Below, piece after piece: positions 16,859-26,197 of a stretch of DNA of 59,916 nucleotides (position 1 is its first letter; every line of letters begins with the position of its first letter). Under the pieces are notes generated by a model. It saw only the letters and a list, made by a program, of their open reading frames with translations, had not been told where the DNA came from and made no database searches. A program made the translations under genes and the position numbers. Origin of the DNA: UBA4416 sp031539425 (GTDB lineage: Bacteria; Bacteroidota; Bacteroidia; B-17B0; Aurantibacillaceae); NCBI GenBank assembly GCA_031539425.1, contig JAVKLI010000104.1, forward strand, positions 1 to 59,916, written 5' to 3'.

Positions 16859-18214
16859 ATGCAATTTGAATTAAACCAAGATTTTTTAGAAACGCTAGAA
16901 AATGCGGTGGCAGATAATGAAAGTAATTTTATAAAAGAGCAGCTAGATAAATTAGACACTAGCGACATAGCCTTAATTTTAAATCATATTAATGTAGATG
17001 ATGCTAAATATTTATATGATTTATTAGATGAAAAACTAGCGGCCGATGTGTTGTTAGAAATGGACGAAGGGAAGCGTGAAAAGCTATTAGCCACCTTTAC
17101 CACTAAAGAAATTGCCGAGCAGATAGACAACATGGAATCTGACGATGCAGCGGATATGATACATGCGTTGCCAGATGAAATGCAAAGCGAGGTATTATCT
17201 CAAATAGAAAACATAGACCAAGCTAGTGACATTGCCGAATTATTAAATTATGAAGAAGGCACAGCTGGCTCTATAATGGCTACAGAGTTGGTAAGCATAC
17301 ATGTTAATGTAACGGTAAGTGGCTGTATAGAAGAGATTAGAAAACAAACAGACAATGTGAATAACATGTACGCTGTATATGTAGTAGATGAAAAAGAGCG
17401 GCTACTAGGTATGTTATCATTAAAAAAATTAATCATTTCTCACCCGCTCACCAAAGTATCCGAAATACTAGACCCCGAAATAGTATCTGTAAAAACAACC
17501 GACAGTACAGAAAGCGTAGCCACAATTATTCAAAAATACGATTTGGTAGTAATTCCTGTGGTAGATCAACTCAACAGATTGGTAGGCCGCATTACAGTTG
17601 ATGATGTGGTAGATGTGATTAAAGAATTGGCTGAAAAAGATTTTCAGCGCATGAGTGGTTTAACAGATGATGTGGATAGTAACGACTCGGTATGGAAACT
17701 TTCAAAAGCTCGTATACCATGGCTATTAGTGGGTATGTGTGGAGGCATTGTGGGGTCTCGTATTATAAGCGTATTTCAAGATCAAATTCATATAAAGCCC
17801 GAAACTGCATTTTTTATTCCATTAATAACAGCAACTGGTGGTAATGTAGGCGTACAGTCTTCATCCATTATTGTTCAGGGGTTAGCTAATAAAACATTAA
17901 TAACTTATAATTTATTTCCTAAGCTGTTAAAAGAATTAAGTGTAGGATTATTTAATGGGTTAATGTGTTCAGTTTTAATATTTGGATACAATGCGCTCAT
18001 AAGCTCTTCGTACCAATTAGCTTTAACGGTGAGTGTGTCTTTATTTACTGTTATTGTATGCGCTTCGTTTTTAGGCACTTTTGTGCCGTTGATGATGCAC
18101 AGATTTAAAATAAATCCTGCTCTAGCTACTGGTCCTTTTGTTACTACATTAAATGATATCATAGGAATTTCGATATACTTTTTTATGATTCATTTTTTAT
18201 ACCGATTTATATAA
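16859..18214 (+). CDS. mgtE: Magnesium transporter MgtE
   Basis: 451 residues with the full MgtE architecture. An N-terminal superhelical domain (about 20-125: IALILNHINVDDAKYLYDLL, MESDDAADMIHALPDE) precedes a CBS pair (about 130-255: EGTAGSIMATELVSIHVNVT, IPVVDQLNRLVGRITVDDVV). A five-helix pore follows from about 285 (PLITATGGNVGVQSSSIIVQ, and the C-terminal TLNDIIGISIYFF). The protein is a Mg2+-gated homodimeric Mg2+ channel of the inner membrane; the CBS and N domains sense cytosolic Mg2+. It leads a plus-strand run continuing to 25390. Confidence 0.96.
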   Translation: MQFELNQDFLETLENAVADNESNFIKEQLDKLDTSDIALILNHINVDDAKYLYDLLDEKLAADVLLEMDEGKREKLLATFTTKEIAEQIDNMESDDAADMIHALPDEMQSEVLSQIENIDQASDIAELLNYEEGTAGSIMATELVSIHVNVTVSGCIEEIRKQTDNVNNMYAVYVVDEKERLLGMLSLKKLIISHPLTKVSEILDPEIVSVKTTDSTESVATIIQKYDLVVIPVVDQLNRLVGRITVDDVVDVIKELAEKDFQRMSGLTDDVDSNDSVWKLSKARIPWLLVGMCGGIVGSRIISVFQDQIHIKPETAFFIPLITATGGNVGVQSSSIIVQGLANKTLITYNLFPKLLKELSVGLFNGLMCSVLIFGYNALISSSYQLALTVSVSLFTVIVCASFLGTFVPLMMHRFKINPALATGPFVTTLNDIIGISIYFFMIHFLYRFI

Positions 18215-18230
18215 TAAAACTGTTTTACAC

Positions 18231-18779
18231 TTGCATTACCCTATTTTAGATAGAACCGAATTATACACAACAAAGTTAGACTCAGAAATACAAAAAAATA
18301 GTTGGCTTATTGTTACGCATTTTATGCGCATTCCGCCGCATATTGGCTTACTTATAAATGGTAATTATAACTCGCTTAATATTCAGGGAATAGAAAAAAA
18401 CATAAAACTTTTTACTTTACAAAAATCTATTGCTATAAAAAAAATAGATACGCTGTATATTAAATTACCAAAACATCCAGTATTTAGTGAGTTATATCAA
18501 TTAGAACTATTTCAAACCATTTTGCAAAATTATCAATCGGTATCTGTACACAACACTTGTTTAAAACCTATAAAAGAATTTTTAACTGAAGTTTACGGCA
18601 TTAATACTATTCAACAAAATCATTTATTTTATCAAGTACTGCATGAGTTACATCAAAATCATTTTATTCAAAAAATTATTGCTAACGTATCGCCATCTTC
18701 AAAACAAGTAACACATTTTGAATTACCGCATTATACAATTAATGAATTACATGAAGTGATTCTTAAAAACAAACTGTAA
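18231..18779 (+). CDS. Conserved-looking hypothetical protein, TTG start
   Basis: 182 residues, no signal peptide or membrane segment, therefore probably cytoplasmic. The only good start is TTG at 18231, 16 bases after mgtE; the first ATG would remove 31 residues, including DRTELYTTKLDSEIQKNSW. A compact block HFMRIPPHIGLLINGNYNSL looks conserved in character. The rest is mixed alpha/beta with many His and Gln residues. I do not recognise a family. The GNAT gene starts 4 bases after its stop, so the two are probably cotranscribed and may work on the same target. Confidence 0.7.
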   Translation: MHYPILDRTELYTTKLDSEIQKNSWLIVTHFMRIPPHIGLLINGNYNSLNIQGIEKNIKLFTLQKSIAIKKIDTLYIKLPKHPVFSELYQLELFQTILQNYQSVSVHNTCLKPIKEFLTEVYGINTIQQNHLFYQVLHELHQNHFIQKIIANVSPSSKQVTHFELPHYTINELHEVILKNKL

Positions 18780-18783
18780 CCAT

Positions 18784-19308
18784 ATGTTTATTTACAACAA
18801 CAACATATATTTAAGAGCCCTCGAATTTAGCGATGTTGATTGGCTATATACCAACGAAAACAATATGAATTTGTGGGCTATTACTAATACCTATGCGCCG
18901 CTTAGCAAATATATACTGGAGCAGTATATTTTAAATTCGCATCAAGATGTATATGCAACCAAACAAATTAGATTGATGATTGCAGATAAAAACAATCATG
19001 AAAATTTGGGAACCATTGATTTATTTGAATTTGATCCACAAAACGCTCGAATTGGTATTGGCGTTTGGGTGCATCAGCAATACCAAAATAATACCATTGC
19101 ACAGCAGGCTGTTCAATTAACTTGCACGTATGTATTTAATACTTTATTGTTAAATCAAGTGTTTTGTCATATTATGGAATCCAACAGCAAAAGCATTGCC
19201 GTTTTTGAAAAATGTGGATTTGTAAAAACAGGAACAAAAAAAATGTGGGTTCAACCTTCTCAAAATACCTTTGAAGATGTTTATTTTTATCAATTATTAA
19301 AAAAATGA
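18784..19308 (+). CDS. GNAT family N-acetyltransferase (RimJ/RimL-like)
   Basis: 174 residues. The GNAT fold is evident: LRALEFSDVDWLYTNENN near the N-terminus, NLGTIDLFEFDPQNARIGIGVWVHQQYQNNTIAQQAV (motif A, with a Q-x-x-x-N-T variant of the acetyl-CoA loop) and FCHIMESNSKSIAVFEKCGF (motif B), then VKTGTKKMWV and DVYFYQLL. It resembles acetyltransferases that act on protein N-termini or small amines; the substrate cannot be read from sequence. The acetyl-CoA loop is less glycine-rich than usual. It is closely coupled to the upstream unknown gene. Confidence 0.87.
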   Translation: MFIYNNNIYLRALEFSDVDWLYTNENNMNLWAITNTYAPLSKYILEQYILNSHQDVYATKQIRLMIADKNNHENLGTIDLFEFDPQNARIGIGVWVHQQYQNNTIAQQAVQLTCTYVFNTLLLNQVFCHIMESNSKSIAVFEKCGFVKTGTKKMWVQPSQNTFEDVYFYQLLKK

Positions 19309-19328
19309 GAGTTTTAAAATAACAACAA

Positions 19329-22300
19329 ATGACATTAACAATACTTAGCCCCCTAAAGGCCTTAAATAAAGCATTTTTAAAATTAAAACCAACTCGAATA
19401 GATTTTGATATTTTTAAAACTAACCTTATTTCTTTAATCCATAAAGCAAATAAAAATGAAAGCAAGGAGTTTCATAAAAACCTAATATCCGATTTTTTAA
19501 AAAATACTTATTACAAACAAAATCATTTTATAAATACCAAAAATCGCATTGACCTTGTAATTCATAATGGAAACAGCGCAAACAGTGCTATAGGTGTTAT
19601 TATAGAAGCTAAAAAAATTACCAATAGAAACGAAATGTTAACTGTTGGTAATATAAACACCAAAGCGCTTCACGAATTAATACTATACTATTTACGAGAA
19701 AGGATTACAAATAAAAATGTTGAAATAAAACATGTAATAGCTACAAATATAAATGAATGGTTCATTTTTGATGCAATAGTATTTGACAAACTTTTTGCTC
19801 AAAACAATGATTTGGTAAAAAAATTTATTGATTTTGAAGAGCGTAGATTGTCAGATACAACAACTGATTTTTTTTACAGTCAAATTGCACAACCATTTGT
19901 AGATAGTATAAACTCCGAAATTGAATTTACACACTTTAAATTAGATAGTTTTAAAGATCAACTTGAATCTAATAATAAAGATAACGATAACAAGCTAATT
20001 GCTTTGTACAAACTATTTTCGCCAGAGCATCTTTTAAAATTGCCATTTGCTAATGATAGCAATAGCCTTGATAAAAACTTTTATAATGAATTGCTTCATA
20101 TTATGGGGCTAACAGAAACCAAAGAAGGTAGTAAAAAATTAATTGAACGACTTAAAGAAGGAGGAAGACATGATGGAAGTATTTTAGAAGATGCCATCAT
20201 TCAGCTTGATAGCCTTGATAAAATAAGCAGATTACCTAAACCTCACGAATATGGAAATACGCATCAAGAACGATTATTTAACGCATCACTTGAACTAACA
20301 ATTACATGGGTCAATCGCATTTTATTTTTAAAATTATTAGAGGCTCAACTTATCGGATATCATCAAAACGATAAAAACTATTCGTTTTTAAACCTTACTA
20401 AAATTAAAAACTATAACGAGCTTAACGGTTTGTTTTTTCAAGTATTAGCTCGTAAGCACAACGAGAGAAACGAAAATATAAAACACATTTTTGAAAAAGT
20501 ACCCTACCTTAATTCATCTCTTTTTGAGCCTACAGAACTTGAACAACTTACATTAGTTATTAATAATTTATCCGATAATAAAACAATTCCAATTTTAACA
20601 TCAACCGTACTTACAAACCAGCAAGGAAAAAAACAACACGGTAGCCTGCCTACACTTCAATATTTATTTGAATTTTTAGACGCTTATGATTTTGGCGCCG
20701 AAGGCCAATCAGAAATACAAGAAGAGAATAAAACATTGATTAACGCTTCTGTACTTGGTTTAATTTTTGAAAAAATAAATGGATATAAAGACGGTTCATT
20801 TTTTACACCAGGTTTTATAACGATGTACATGTGTAGTGAAACTATACGTAAAGCCGTTGTGCAAAAGTTTAATGAAATCAAAAATTGGAGCTGCACTAAT
20901 TTTGAAGAACTTTACAATAAAATTGAAGATAAAAACGAAGCAAATCAAATTGTAAATAACCTCAAAATTTGCGATCCCGCAGTGGGTTCTGGTCATTTTT
21001 TAGTTTCGGCACTTAACGAAATAATTGCTGTAAAAAATGATTTAAAAATTTTACAAGACCGCACTGGCAAACGACTTAAAGAATACCATATTGAAGTAGT
21101 AAATGATGAGCTATCTATAACAGACGAAGATGGCGAATTATACAGATACAACCCCAACAATAAAGAAAGTCAACGGGTGCAAGAAACATTGTTTTATGAA
21201 AAACAAACTATTATTGAAAATTGCCTATTTGGAGTTGATATCAATACCAATTCAGTTAAAATTTGCAGACTCCGTTTATGGATAGAGCTTTTAAAAAATG
21301 CTTATTACAAAAATAGCGGAGAGCTTGAAACACTCCCAAATATTGACATCAATATAAAATGCGGCAACTCACTCATAAGCCGCTTTGCTATAGATGCAGA
21401 TATTAAGCAAGCTTTAAAAAAAAGCAAGTGGAGTATAGATAGTTATAAAACCGCAGTAGCCACCTATCGCAATGCCCAAAATAAAGAGCAAAAACGAGAA
21501 ATGATAAAACTTATAGCTGATATTAAAGCTGAGTTTAAAACAGAAATATCACAAAACGACCCTAAGATAAAAAAGCTAAGAAAATTATTGGGCGACTTGT
21601 TTATACATACCAATCAAAGCCAATTATTTGAAATGAACAAACAAGAAAAAACAAATTGGCAAAATAAAGTAACAGAACTTACACAAGAAACAAAACAACT
21701 AGAAACAGAAATAGAAGAAATAAAAAACAATAAAATATTTGACAACGCCTTTGAATGGCGCTTTGAATTTCCGGAAGTACTAAATGATGAAGGCACTTTT
21801 ATAGGCTTTGATATAGTGATAGGAAATCCGCCGTATATACAGTTACAAACTATGAAAATTTTTTCAGAACAATTGAAAACATTTGGCTACGTAACCTTTG
21901 AAAAAACTGGAGATATATATTCTTTATTTTATGAAAAAGGCTATCATCTATTAAAAGTAAATGGATTATTGGGTTATATTACTTCAAATAAATGGTTGAA
22001 GTCGAGTTATGGTAAAAGTACCCGAAACTTTTTTTTACAACACACTCAGCCTGAGCTACTAGTAGATTTGGGTAGTGGGGTATTTGATGAAGCAACAGTT
22101 GATTCTAATTTGCTTGTATTTAAAAAATGTTCACTTACAAAAGCTTTTAATGCGTTAGATATAAGTAAACAGAAAAATATTTCAAATATTCATTTGTTTG
22201 AAAGTAACATGTTACAAGTTTTGCCAAAAACCAACAAAAGCTGGATAATTTCATCTAATAAAGAACAAAAAATAAAACTAAAAATTGAAACAAAAGGAAA

Positions 22301-23087
22301 GCCATTAAAAGATTGGAACATTCAAATTAATTATGGCATAAAAACCGGATATAACGAAGTTTTTATTATTGATAGCAAAAAGAGAGATGAATTTATACGC
22401 AAACACCCAAAGAGTGCAGAAATAATAAAACCTATTTTAAGAAAATCGACCATTACGAAGTATAATATAAAATTTGATAATGAATATTTATTAAATATAC
22501 ATAATGGATTAAAATCAAATAAACTCAAAGCAATTAATATTGAAAATTATAAAATTATTAAAAAACATATTGATGATATTGTAAGCCAAATAGAAACTGG
22601 TAATAAACGCAGAAAGGGAGGTCATAAATCGAAAAATAAAAGTTTTTTTGAAAGAACAGATAAAGGCATTACTGCTTATAATTTAAGGAATTGCGCATAT
22701 TTAGCTAAATTGAGTTTACCTAAAATTATGTGGAAGCAAACATCTATTAATCAAACATTTGTTTTAGATGAAAGTGGTTTTTTTACCGATGTGAGTGGTC
22801 AATTTTTAACCATAGAAAGCAATGAGATAAAAACATTAAAATATATATTGTCCATATTAAATTCTAAAATTGTTTTATATTTCATGCATACAAACTCTAT
22901 TAAATTTGGAGAGCTTGGTATTCGCTGGATACCAGCAGAAGTAGAAAAAATCCCTATCCCTGTTATATCAGAAAAAGCTCAAAAACCATTTATTTCATTA
23001 GTAGATAAAATCTTAACAAAAAAACCCATCAGCCGACACATCTACGTTAGAAAAACAAATAGACCAACTGATTTATCAGTTGTATGA
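19329..23087 (+). CDS. Type IIG restriction-modification enzyme (Eco57I-like), C-terminus frameshifted
   Basis: 1252 residues as read: one polypeptide with nuclease, methyltransferase and specificity parts. The N-terminal PD-(D/E)xK site is Asp75, then Glu93-Ala-Lys95 (IIEAKK). The methylase core has motif I DPAVGSGHFL (about 548) and motif IV NPPY (about 832), indicating N6-adenine methylation. A TaqI-like target-recognition region follows. As read the protein ends KPISRHIYVRKTNRPTDLSVV, unlike the family. Removing one A from the A7 run at 23018-23024 opens a frame ending LIYQLYELTNEEIQIIEANL at TAA 23128-23130, the canonical end of this family, 3 bases before tgt. So this copy is frameshifted, phase-varied or mis-sequenced. 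It defends against foreign DNA and self-methylates; no other defence genes are adjacent. Confidence 0.92.
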   Translation: MTLTILSPLKALNKAFLKLKPTRIDFDIFKTNLISLIHKANKNESKEFHKNLISDFLKNTYYKQNHFINTKNRIDLVIHNGNSANSAIGVIIEAKKITNRNEMLTVGNINTKALHELILYYLRERITNKNVEIKHVIATNINEWFIFDAIVFDKLFAQNNDLVKKFIDFEERRLSDTTTDFFYSQIAQPFVDSINSEIEFTHFKLDSFKDQLESNNKDNDNKLIALYKLFSPEHLLKLPFANDSNSLDKNFYNELLHIMGLTETKEGSKKLIERLKEGGRHDGSILEDAIIQLDSLDKISRLPKPHEYGNTHQERLFNASLELTITWVNRILFLKLLEAQLIGYHQNDKNYSFLNLTKIKNYNELNGLFFQVLARKHNERNENIKHIFEKVPYLNSSLFEPTELEQLTLVINNLSDNKTIPILTSTVLTNQQGKKQHGSLPTLQYLFEFLDAYDFGAEGQSEIQEENKTLINASVLGLIFEKINGYKDGSFFTPGFITMYMCSETIRKAVVQKFNEIKNWSCTNFEELYNKIEDKNEANQIVNNLKICDPAVGSGHFLVSALNEIIAVKNDLKILQDRTGKRLKEYHIEVVNDELSITDEDGELYRYNPNNKESQRVQETLFYEKQTIIENCLFGVDINTNSVKICRLRLWIELLKNAYYKNSGELETLPNIDINIKCGNSLISRFAIDADIKQALKKSKWSIDSYKTAVATYRNAQNKEQKREMIKLIADIKAEFKTEISQNDPKIKKLRKLLGDLFIHTNQSQLFEMNKQEKTNWQNKVTELTQETKQLETEIEEIKNNKIFDNAFEWRFEFPEVLNDEGTFIGFDIVIGNPPYIQLQTMKIFSEQLKTFGYVTFEKTGDIYSLFYEKGYHLLKVNGLLGYITSNKWLKSSYGKSTRNFFLQHTQPELLVDLGSGVFDEATVDSNLLVFKKCSLTKAFNALDISKQKNISNIHLFESNMLQVLPKTNKSWIISSNKEQKIKLKIETKGKPLKDWNIQINYGIKTGYNEVFIIDSKKRDEFIRKHPKSAEIIKPILRKSTITKYNIKFDNEYLLNIHNGLKSNKLKAINIENYKIIKKHIDDIVSQIETGNKRRKGGHKSKNKSFFERTDKGITAYNLRNCAYLAKLSLPKIMWKQTSINQTFVLDESGFFTDVSGQFLTIESNEIKTLKYILSILNSKIVLYFMHTNSIKFGELGIRWIPAEVEKIPIPVISEKAQKPFISLVDKILTKKPISRHIYVRKTNRPTDLSVV
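23018..23024 (+). repeat. A7 homopolymer at the type IIG frameshift point
   Basis: Seven consecutive A residues follow TTAAC and precede CCC. With six, the frame continues through TTA GAA AAA CAA to a family-typical C-terminus; with seven, a TGA stops translation at 23085-23087. Short A runs are common in this AT-rich sequence, so the run is notable only because it coincides with the frame change. Confidence 0.8.
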
Positions 23088-23133
23088 ATTAACCAATGAG
23101 GAAATACAAATTATAGAAGCCAATTTATAAAGC

Positions 23134-24264
23134 ATGAGTTTTACAATTAACCATACAGATGCCGCATCTAAAGCCCGTGCGGGTGTTTTGCAAACAAACC
23201 ATGGCGCTATAGAAACCCCCATTTTTATGCCAGTGGGCACATTAGGCACTGTAAAAACGGTTCATCAGCACGAGTTAAAAGATGATATTAAAGCCCAGAT
23301 TATTTTGGGTAACACTTATCATTTATTTTTACGCCCAGGCTTAGGGGTATTAAAACAAGCTGGGGGCTTACACCAATTTATCAATTGGCAAAAACCTATT
23401 CTTACAGATAGTGGCGGCTATCAAGTATTTTCATTAGCCTCATCTAGAAAAATAACTGAACAAGGTGCTATTTTTAAATCTCATATCAATGGTGCTAAAT
23501 TAGAATTTACCCCCGAAAATGTGATAGATGCACAACGTGTTATTGGCGCTGATATTATGATGGCCTTTGATGAATGCACCCCCTACCCTTGCGAACACCA
23601 TAAGGCTAAAAAATCATTAGCCCTTACGCACCGCTGGTTAGATAGGTGTTTTAAGCAATACAATAATACTGAGCCATTGTATGGGTACAATCAATATTTA
23701 TTTCCCATTGTGCAAGGCTCTGTGTATAAAGATTTAAGGATAGAATCGGCAGAATACATCAGTGCAAAGGGAGCTGTAGGCAATGCTATTGGCGGTTTAT
23801 CTGTGGGCGAACCAGCCGAAGATATGTATGCTATGACAGAAGTAGTATGTAATATTTTACCAAAAGACAAACCCCGTTATTTAATGGGGGTAGGCACTCC
23901 AGTAAATATTTTAGAATCTATTGCCTTAGGTATTGATATGTTTGATTGTGTAATGCCAACCCGCAATGCCCGCCATGGATTGCTGTATACACAACAAGGT
24001 ATTATTAATATTAAAAACGAAAAATGGAAAAATGATTTTTCTGAATTAGACTCCAACGGAACCTCCTATGTTGACAAAACCTATTCTAAAGCCTATGTAA
24101 GGCATTTACACATTTGTAACGAATATTTAGCCGCACAAATAACCTCCATACATAATTTAGCATTTTATTTATGGCTTGTAACCGAGGCTCGCAAACAAAT
24201 TATAGACGGCACCTTTACAGCATGGAAAAACAAAATGGTTATTCAAATAGCCCAACGTTTATAA
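23134..24264 (+). CDS. tgt: tRNA-guanine transglycosylase (queuine/preQ1)
   Basis: 376 residues. It swaps guanine-34 of GUN-anticodon tRNAs for preQ1. The catalytic and base-binding motifs are intact: MPVGTLGTVK, DSGGYQVFSL, MAFDECTPYP, GGLSVGEP, YLMGVGTP and DMFDCVMPTRNARHG (nucleophile Asp plus tRNA-binding stretch). The C-terminal zinc site C-x-C-x2-C of most bacterial Tgt enzymes is not present; the equivalent region reads DSNGTSYVDKTYSKAYVRHL. I believe this loss is shared by many Bacteroidota Tgts. It begins 3 bases after the restored end of the upstream restriction gene. Confidence 0.96.
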   Translation: MSFTINHTDAASKARAGVLQTNHGAIETPIFMPVGTLGTVKTVHQHELKDDIKAQIILGNTYHLFLRPGLGVLKQAGGLHQFINWQKPILTDSGGYQVFSLASSRKITEQGAIFKSHINGAKLEFTPENVIDAQRVIGADIMMAFDECTPYPCEHHKAKKSLALTHRWLDRCFKQYNNTEPLYGYNQYLFPIVQGSVYKDLRIESAEYISAKGAVGNAIGGLSVGEPAEDMYAMTEVVCNILPKDKPRYLMGVGTPVNILESIALGIDMFDCVMPTRNARHGLLYTQQGIINIKNEKWKNDFSELDSNGTSYVDKTYSKAYVRHLHICNEYLAAQITSIHNLAFYLWLVTEARKQIIDGTFTAWKNKMVIQIAQRL

Positions 24265-24271
24265 TTACTGC

Positions 24272-25390
24272 ATGCTTAAACTATTAGATAAATATATATT
24301 AAAGCGGTTTGTAAGCACTTACATTGTATCTATAGCATTGATGCTTTTGATATTTATTATAATTGATTTATCAGAAAAATTAAAAGATTTGATGATTCAA
24401 AAAGTGCCAGCTCGTGAGGTAATTTTTGAATATTACCTCAACTTTATACCCTATTACGGTAATTTGTTTAGCCCCTTATTTACATTTATCACTATTATTT
24501 TATTTACCTCCAAACTAGCTAGTAAAACAGAATTTGTAGCCATGCTTACCAGCGGAATTAGTTTTAATAGGGTTTTAAGACCATACTTTATTGGCGCTAT
24601 TGGTATTACAATTATTTCCATTGTTTTAAATCATTATATAATCCCCTTGTCCAACCATACACGCATTAATTTTGAAGATAAATACATAAATAGAGGTACC
24701 AATACCGCTGATAGGCACATTAGAAAACAAATAGAAAAAAATACCATTTTATACTTTTCCGATTACAATATTTCTAACAACTCAGCAAATAATGTAAGCA
24801 TAGAGAAAGTAGACGGTATCTATCAAACCTATATTTTAAGAGCCGACAACATGATGTGGGATTCTATTCAACAATTTTGGACGTTAAACAATATTTTTGA
24901 AAGGCATATTTATTACCATAATGTTAAAACAGAACAAGGCGTAAAAAAAGTAGTTAAAAATACAACACACCAAACTTCAAATACACAAACTATAAATATT
25001 GACTTTTATCCAAAAGATATGTCTCGGTTTTTAAGTAAAATAGAGGTAATGCCCTCCCCTCAGCTTATCAAATACATAGCTAAAGAAAAAGAAAAAGGCT
25101 CAAGCCGCATTGAATACTTTGAAGTAGAGTTATATATAAGAACTGCCTTTCCTATAGCCTCTCTTTTGCTTACTGTTATTGGTGTTTGCGTATCATCTCG
25201 AAAAATAAGAGGTGGAACAGGCGTACATATAGCTATTGGGGTTTTAATAGCCTGTATTTATATTTTAATGCTGCATGTGTTTAAAACCTTAGCCGTTTCT
25301 GGCTTTGCCGATCCTTTAGTATCTGTATGGATACCAAATATAGTATTTAGCATAGTAACTATTTTATTTTATAAAATGGCTCAAAAATAA
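24272..25390 (+). CDS. LptF/LptG family permease
   Basis: 372 residues of the YjgP/YjgQ family. Three N-terminal transmembrane helices include LKLLDKYILKRFVSTYIVSI, characteristic of the first helix, and FIPYYGNLFSPLFTFITII. A periplasmic beta-jellyroll domain of about 170 residues follows, then three C-terminal helices (IRTAFPIASLLLTVIGVCVS and on). With LptB this permease pulls lipopolysaccharide from the inner membrane to the Lpt bridge. F and G cannot be told apart from sequence alone. It starts 7 bases after tgt, a common tgt-lptF/G pairing in Bacteroidota. Confidence 0.92.
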   Translation: MLKLLDKYILKRFVSTYIVSIALMLLIFIIIDLSEKLKDLMIQKVPAREVIFEYYLNFIPYYGNLFSPLFTFITIILFTSKLASKTEFVAMLTSGISFNRVLRPYFIGAIGITIISIVLNHYIIPLSNHTRINFEDKYINRGTNTADRHIRKQIEKNTILYFSDYNISNNSANNVSIEKVDGIYQTYILRADNMMWDSIQQFWTLNNIFERHIYYHNVKTEQGVKKVVKNTTHQTSNTQTINIDFYPKDMSRFLSKIEVMPSPQLIKYIAKEKEKGSSRIEYFEVELYIRTAFPIASLLLTVIGVCVSSRKIRGGTGVHIAIGVLIACIYILMLHVFKTLAVSGFADPLVSVWIPNIVFSIVTILFYKMAQK

Positions 25391-25417
25391 GTTATGCGTG
25401 TTATTTTTAACTAAAAA

Positions 25418-26197
25418 TTAACCATTTAAAAAAGCCGTTAATGGGCTAGATTGATTAGCTTGTTTTGTTTGCGACGGGATGCCTGATTCAAAAGCCATAC
25501 GCCCTGCTTGTACCGCTAGTTTAAACGCTTCTGATATTGAAACGCAATTTGTTGCCGTTGCAATTGCTGTATTTACAAGTACAGCATCTGCCCCTATTTC
25601 CATAGCTTTAACGGCATCTGCGGGCGACCCTATGCCAGCATCAACAATTACGGGTACCTGACTTTGTTCTATAATTATCTCTAAAAAATCAATTGTTTTT
25701 AGCCCCTTATTGCTTCCTATTGGCGCAGCTAATGGCATTACAGCTGCTGAGCCTACATCTTCAAGGCGTTTGCACAATACAGGGTCGGCGTGTATGTAAG
25801 GTAATACTATAAAGCCCAGTTTTACTAACTCTTCAGTTGCTGCAAGGGTTTCAATAGGGTCGGGCATTAAGTAACGTGGGTCAGGATGAATTTCTAATTT
25901 TATAAAATTAGTTTCCATTGCTTCACGGGCTAGTTGGGCTGCAAATACTGATTCTTTAGCTGTTCGAGCACCCGATGTGTTTGGTAGTATTTTTACATTT
26001 GCTTTTTTTATGGCCGCCAATATATCTTCCTGTTCATTTAAACTATTTTTAGTATCCACTCGCTTTAAGGCTACAGTTACCATTTGGCAACCGGAGGTAA
26101 TAATAGATTGTAGCATCTCTTGATTAGAACCATATTTGCCAGATCCTAAAAATAAGCGTGATGTAAATGAGACGCCTCCTATGTTAAGTTGTTTCAT
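25418..26197 (-). CDS. thiG: Thiazole synthase
   Basis: 259 residues, TIM barrel. It condenses 1-deoxyxylulose 5-phosphate, ThiS-thiocarboxylate and dehydroglycine into the thiamine thiazole. Motifs are SRLFLGSGKYGSNQEM, LPNTSGARTAKESV, NFIKLEIHPDPRYLMPDPIE (the Schiff-base lysine is in IKLE), PLAAPIGSNKGL and VDAGIGSPADAVKAMEIGADAVLVNTAIA. It overlaps thiE by 14 bases and is last in the operon. ThiS, ThiH/ThiO, ThiF and ThiC are absent here and must be elsewhere if the pathway is complete. Confidence 0.96.
   Translation of the reverse strand: MKQLNIGGVSFTSRLFLGSGKYGSNQEMLQSIITSGCQMVTVALKRVDTKNSLNEQEDILAAIKKANVKILPNTSGARTAKESVFAAQLAREAMETNFIKLEIHPDPRYLMPDPIETLAATEELVKLGFIVLPYIHADPVLCKRLEDVGSAAVMPLAAPIGSNKGLKTIDFLEIIIEQSQVPVIVDAGIGSPADAVKAMEIGADAVLVNTAIATATNCVSISEAFKLAVQAGRMAFESGIPSQTKQANQSSPLTAFLNG

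Noticed and set aside
25388..25425. Possible terminator GTTATTTTTAACTAAAAATTAAC between the permease gene and thiG
   Set aside because: The stem is only A/T pairs with a bulge; stability is too low for a confident call.
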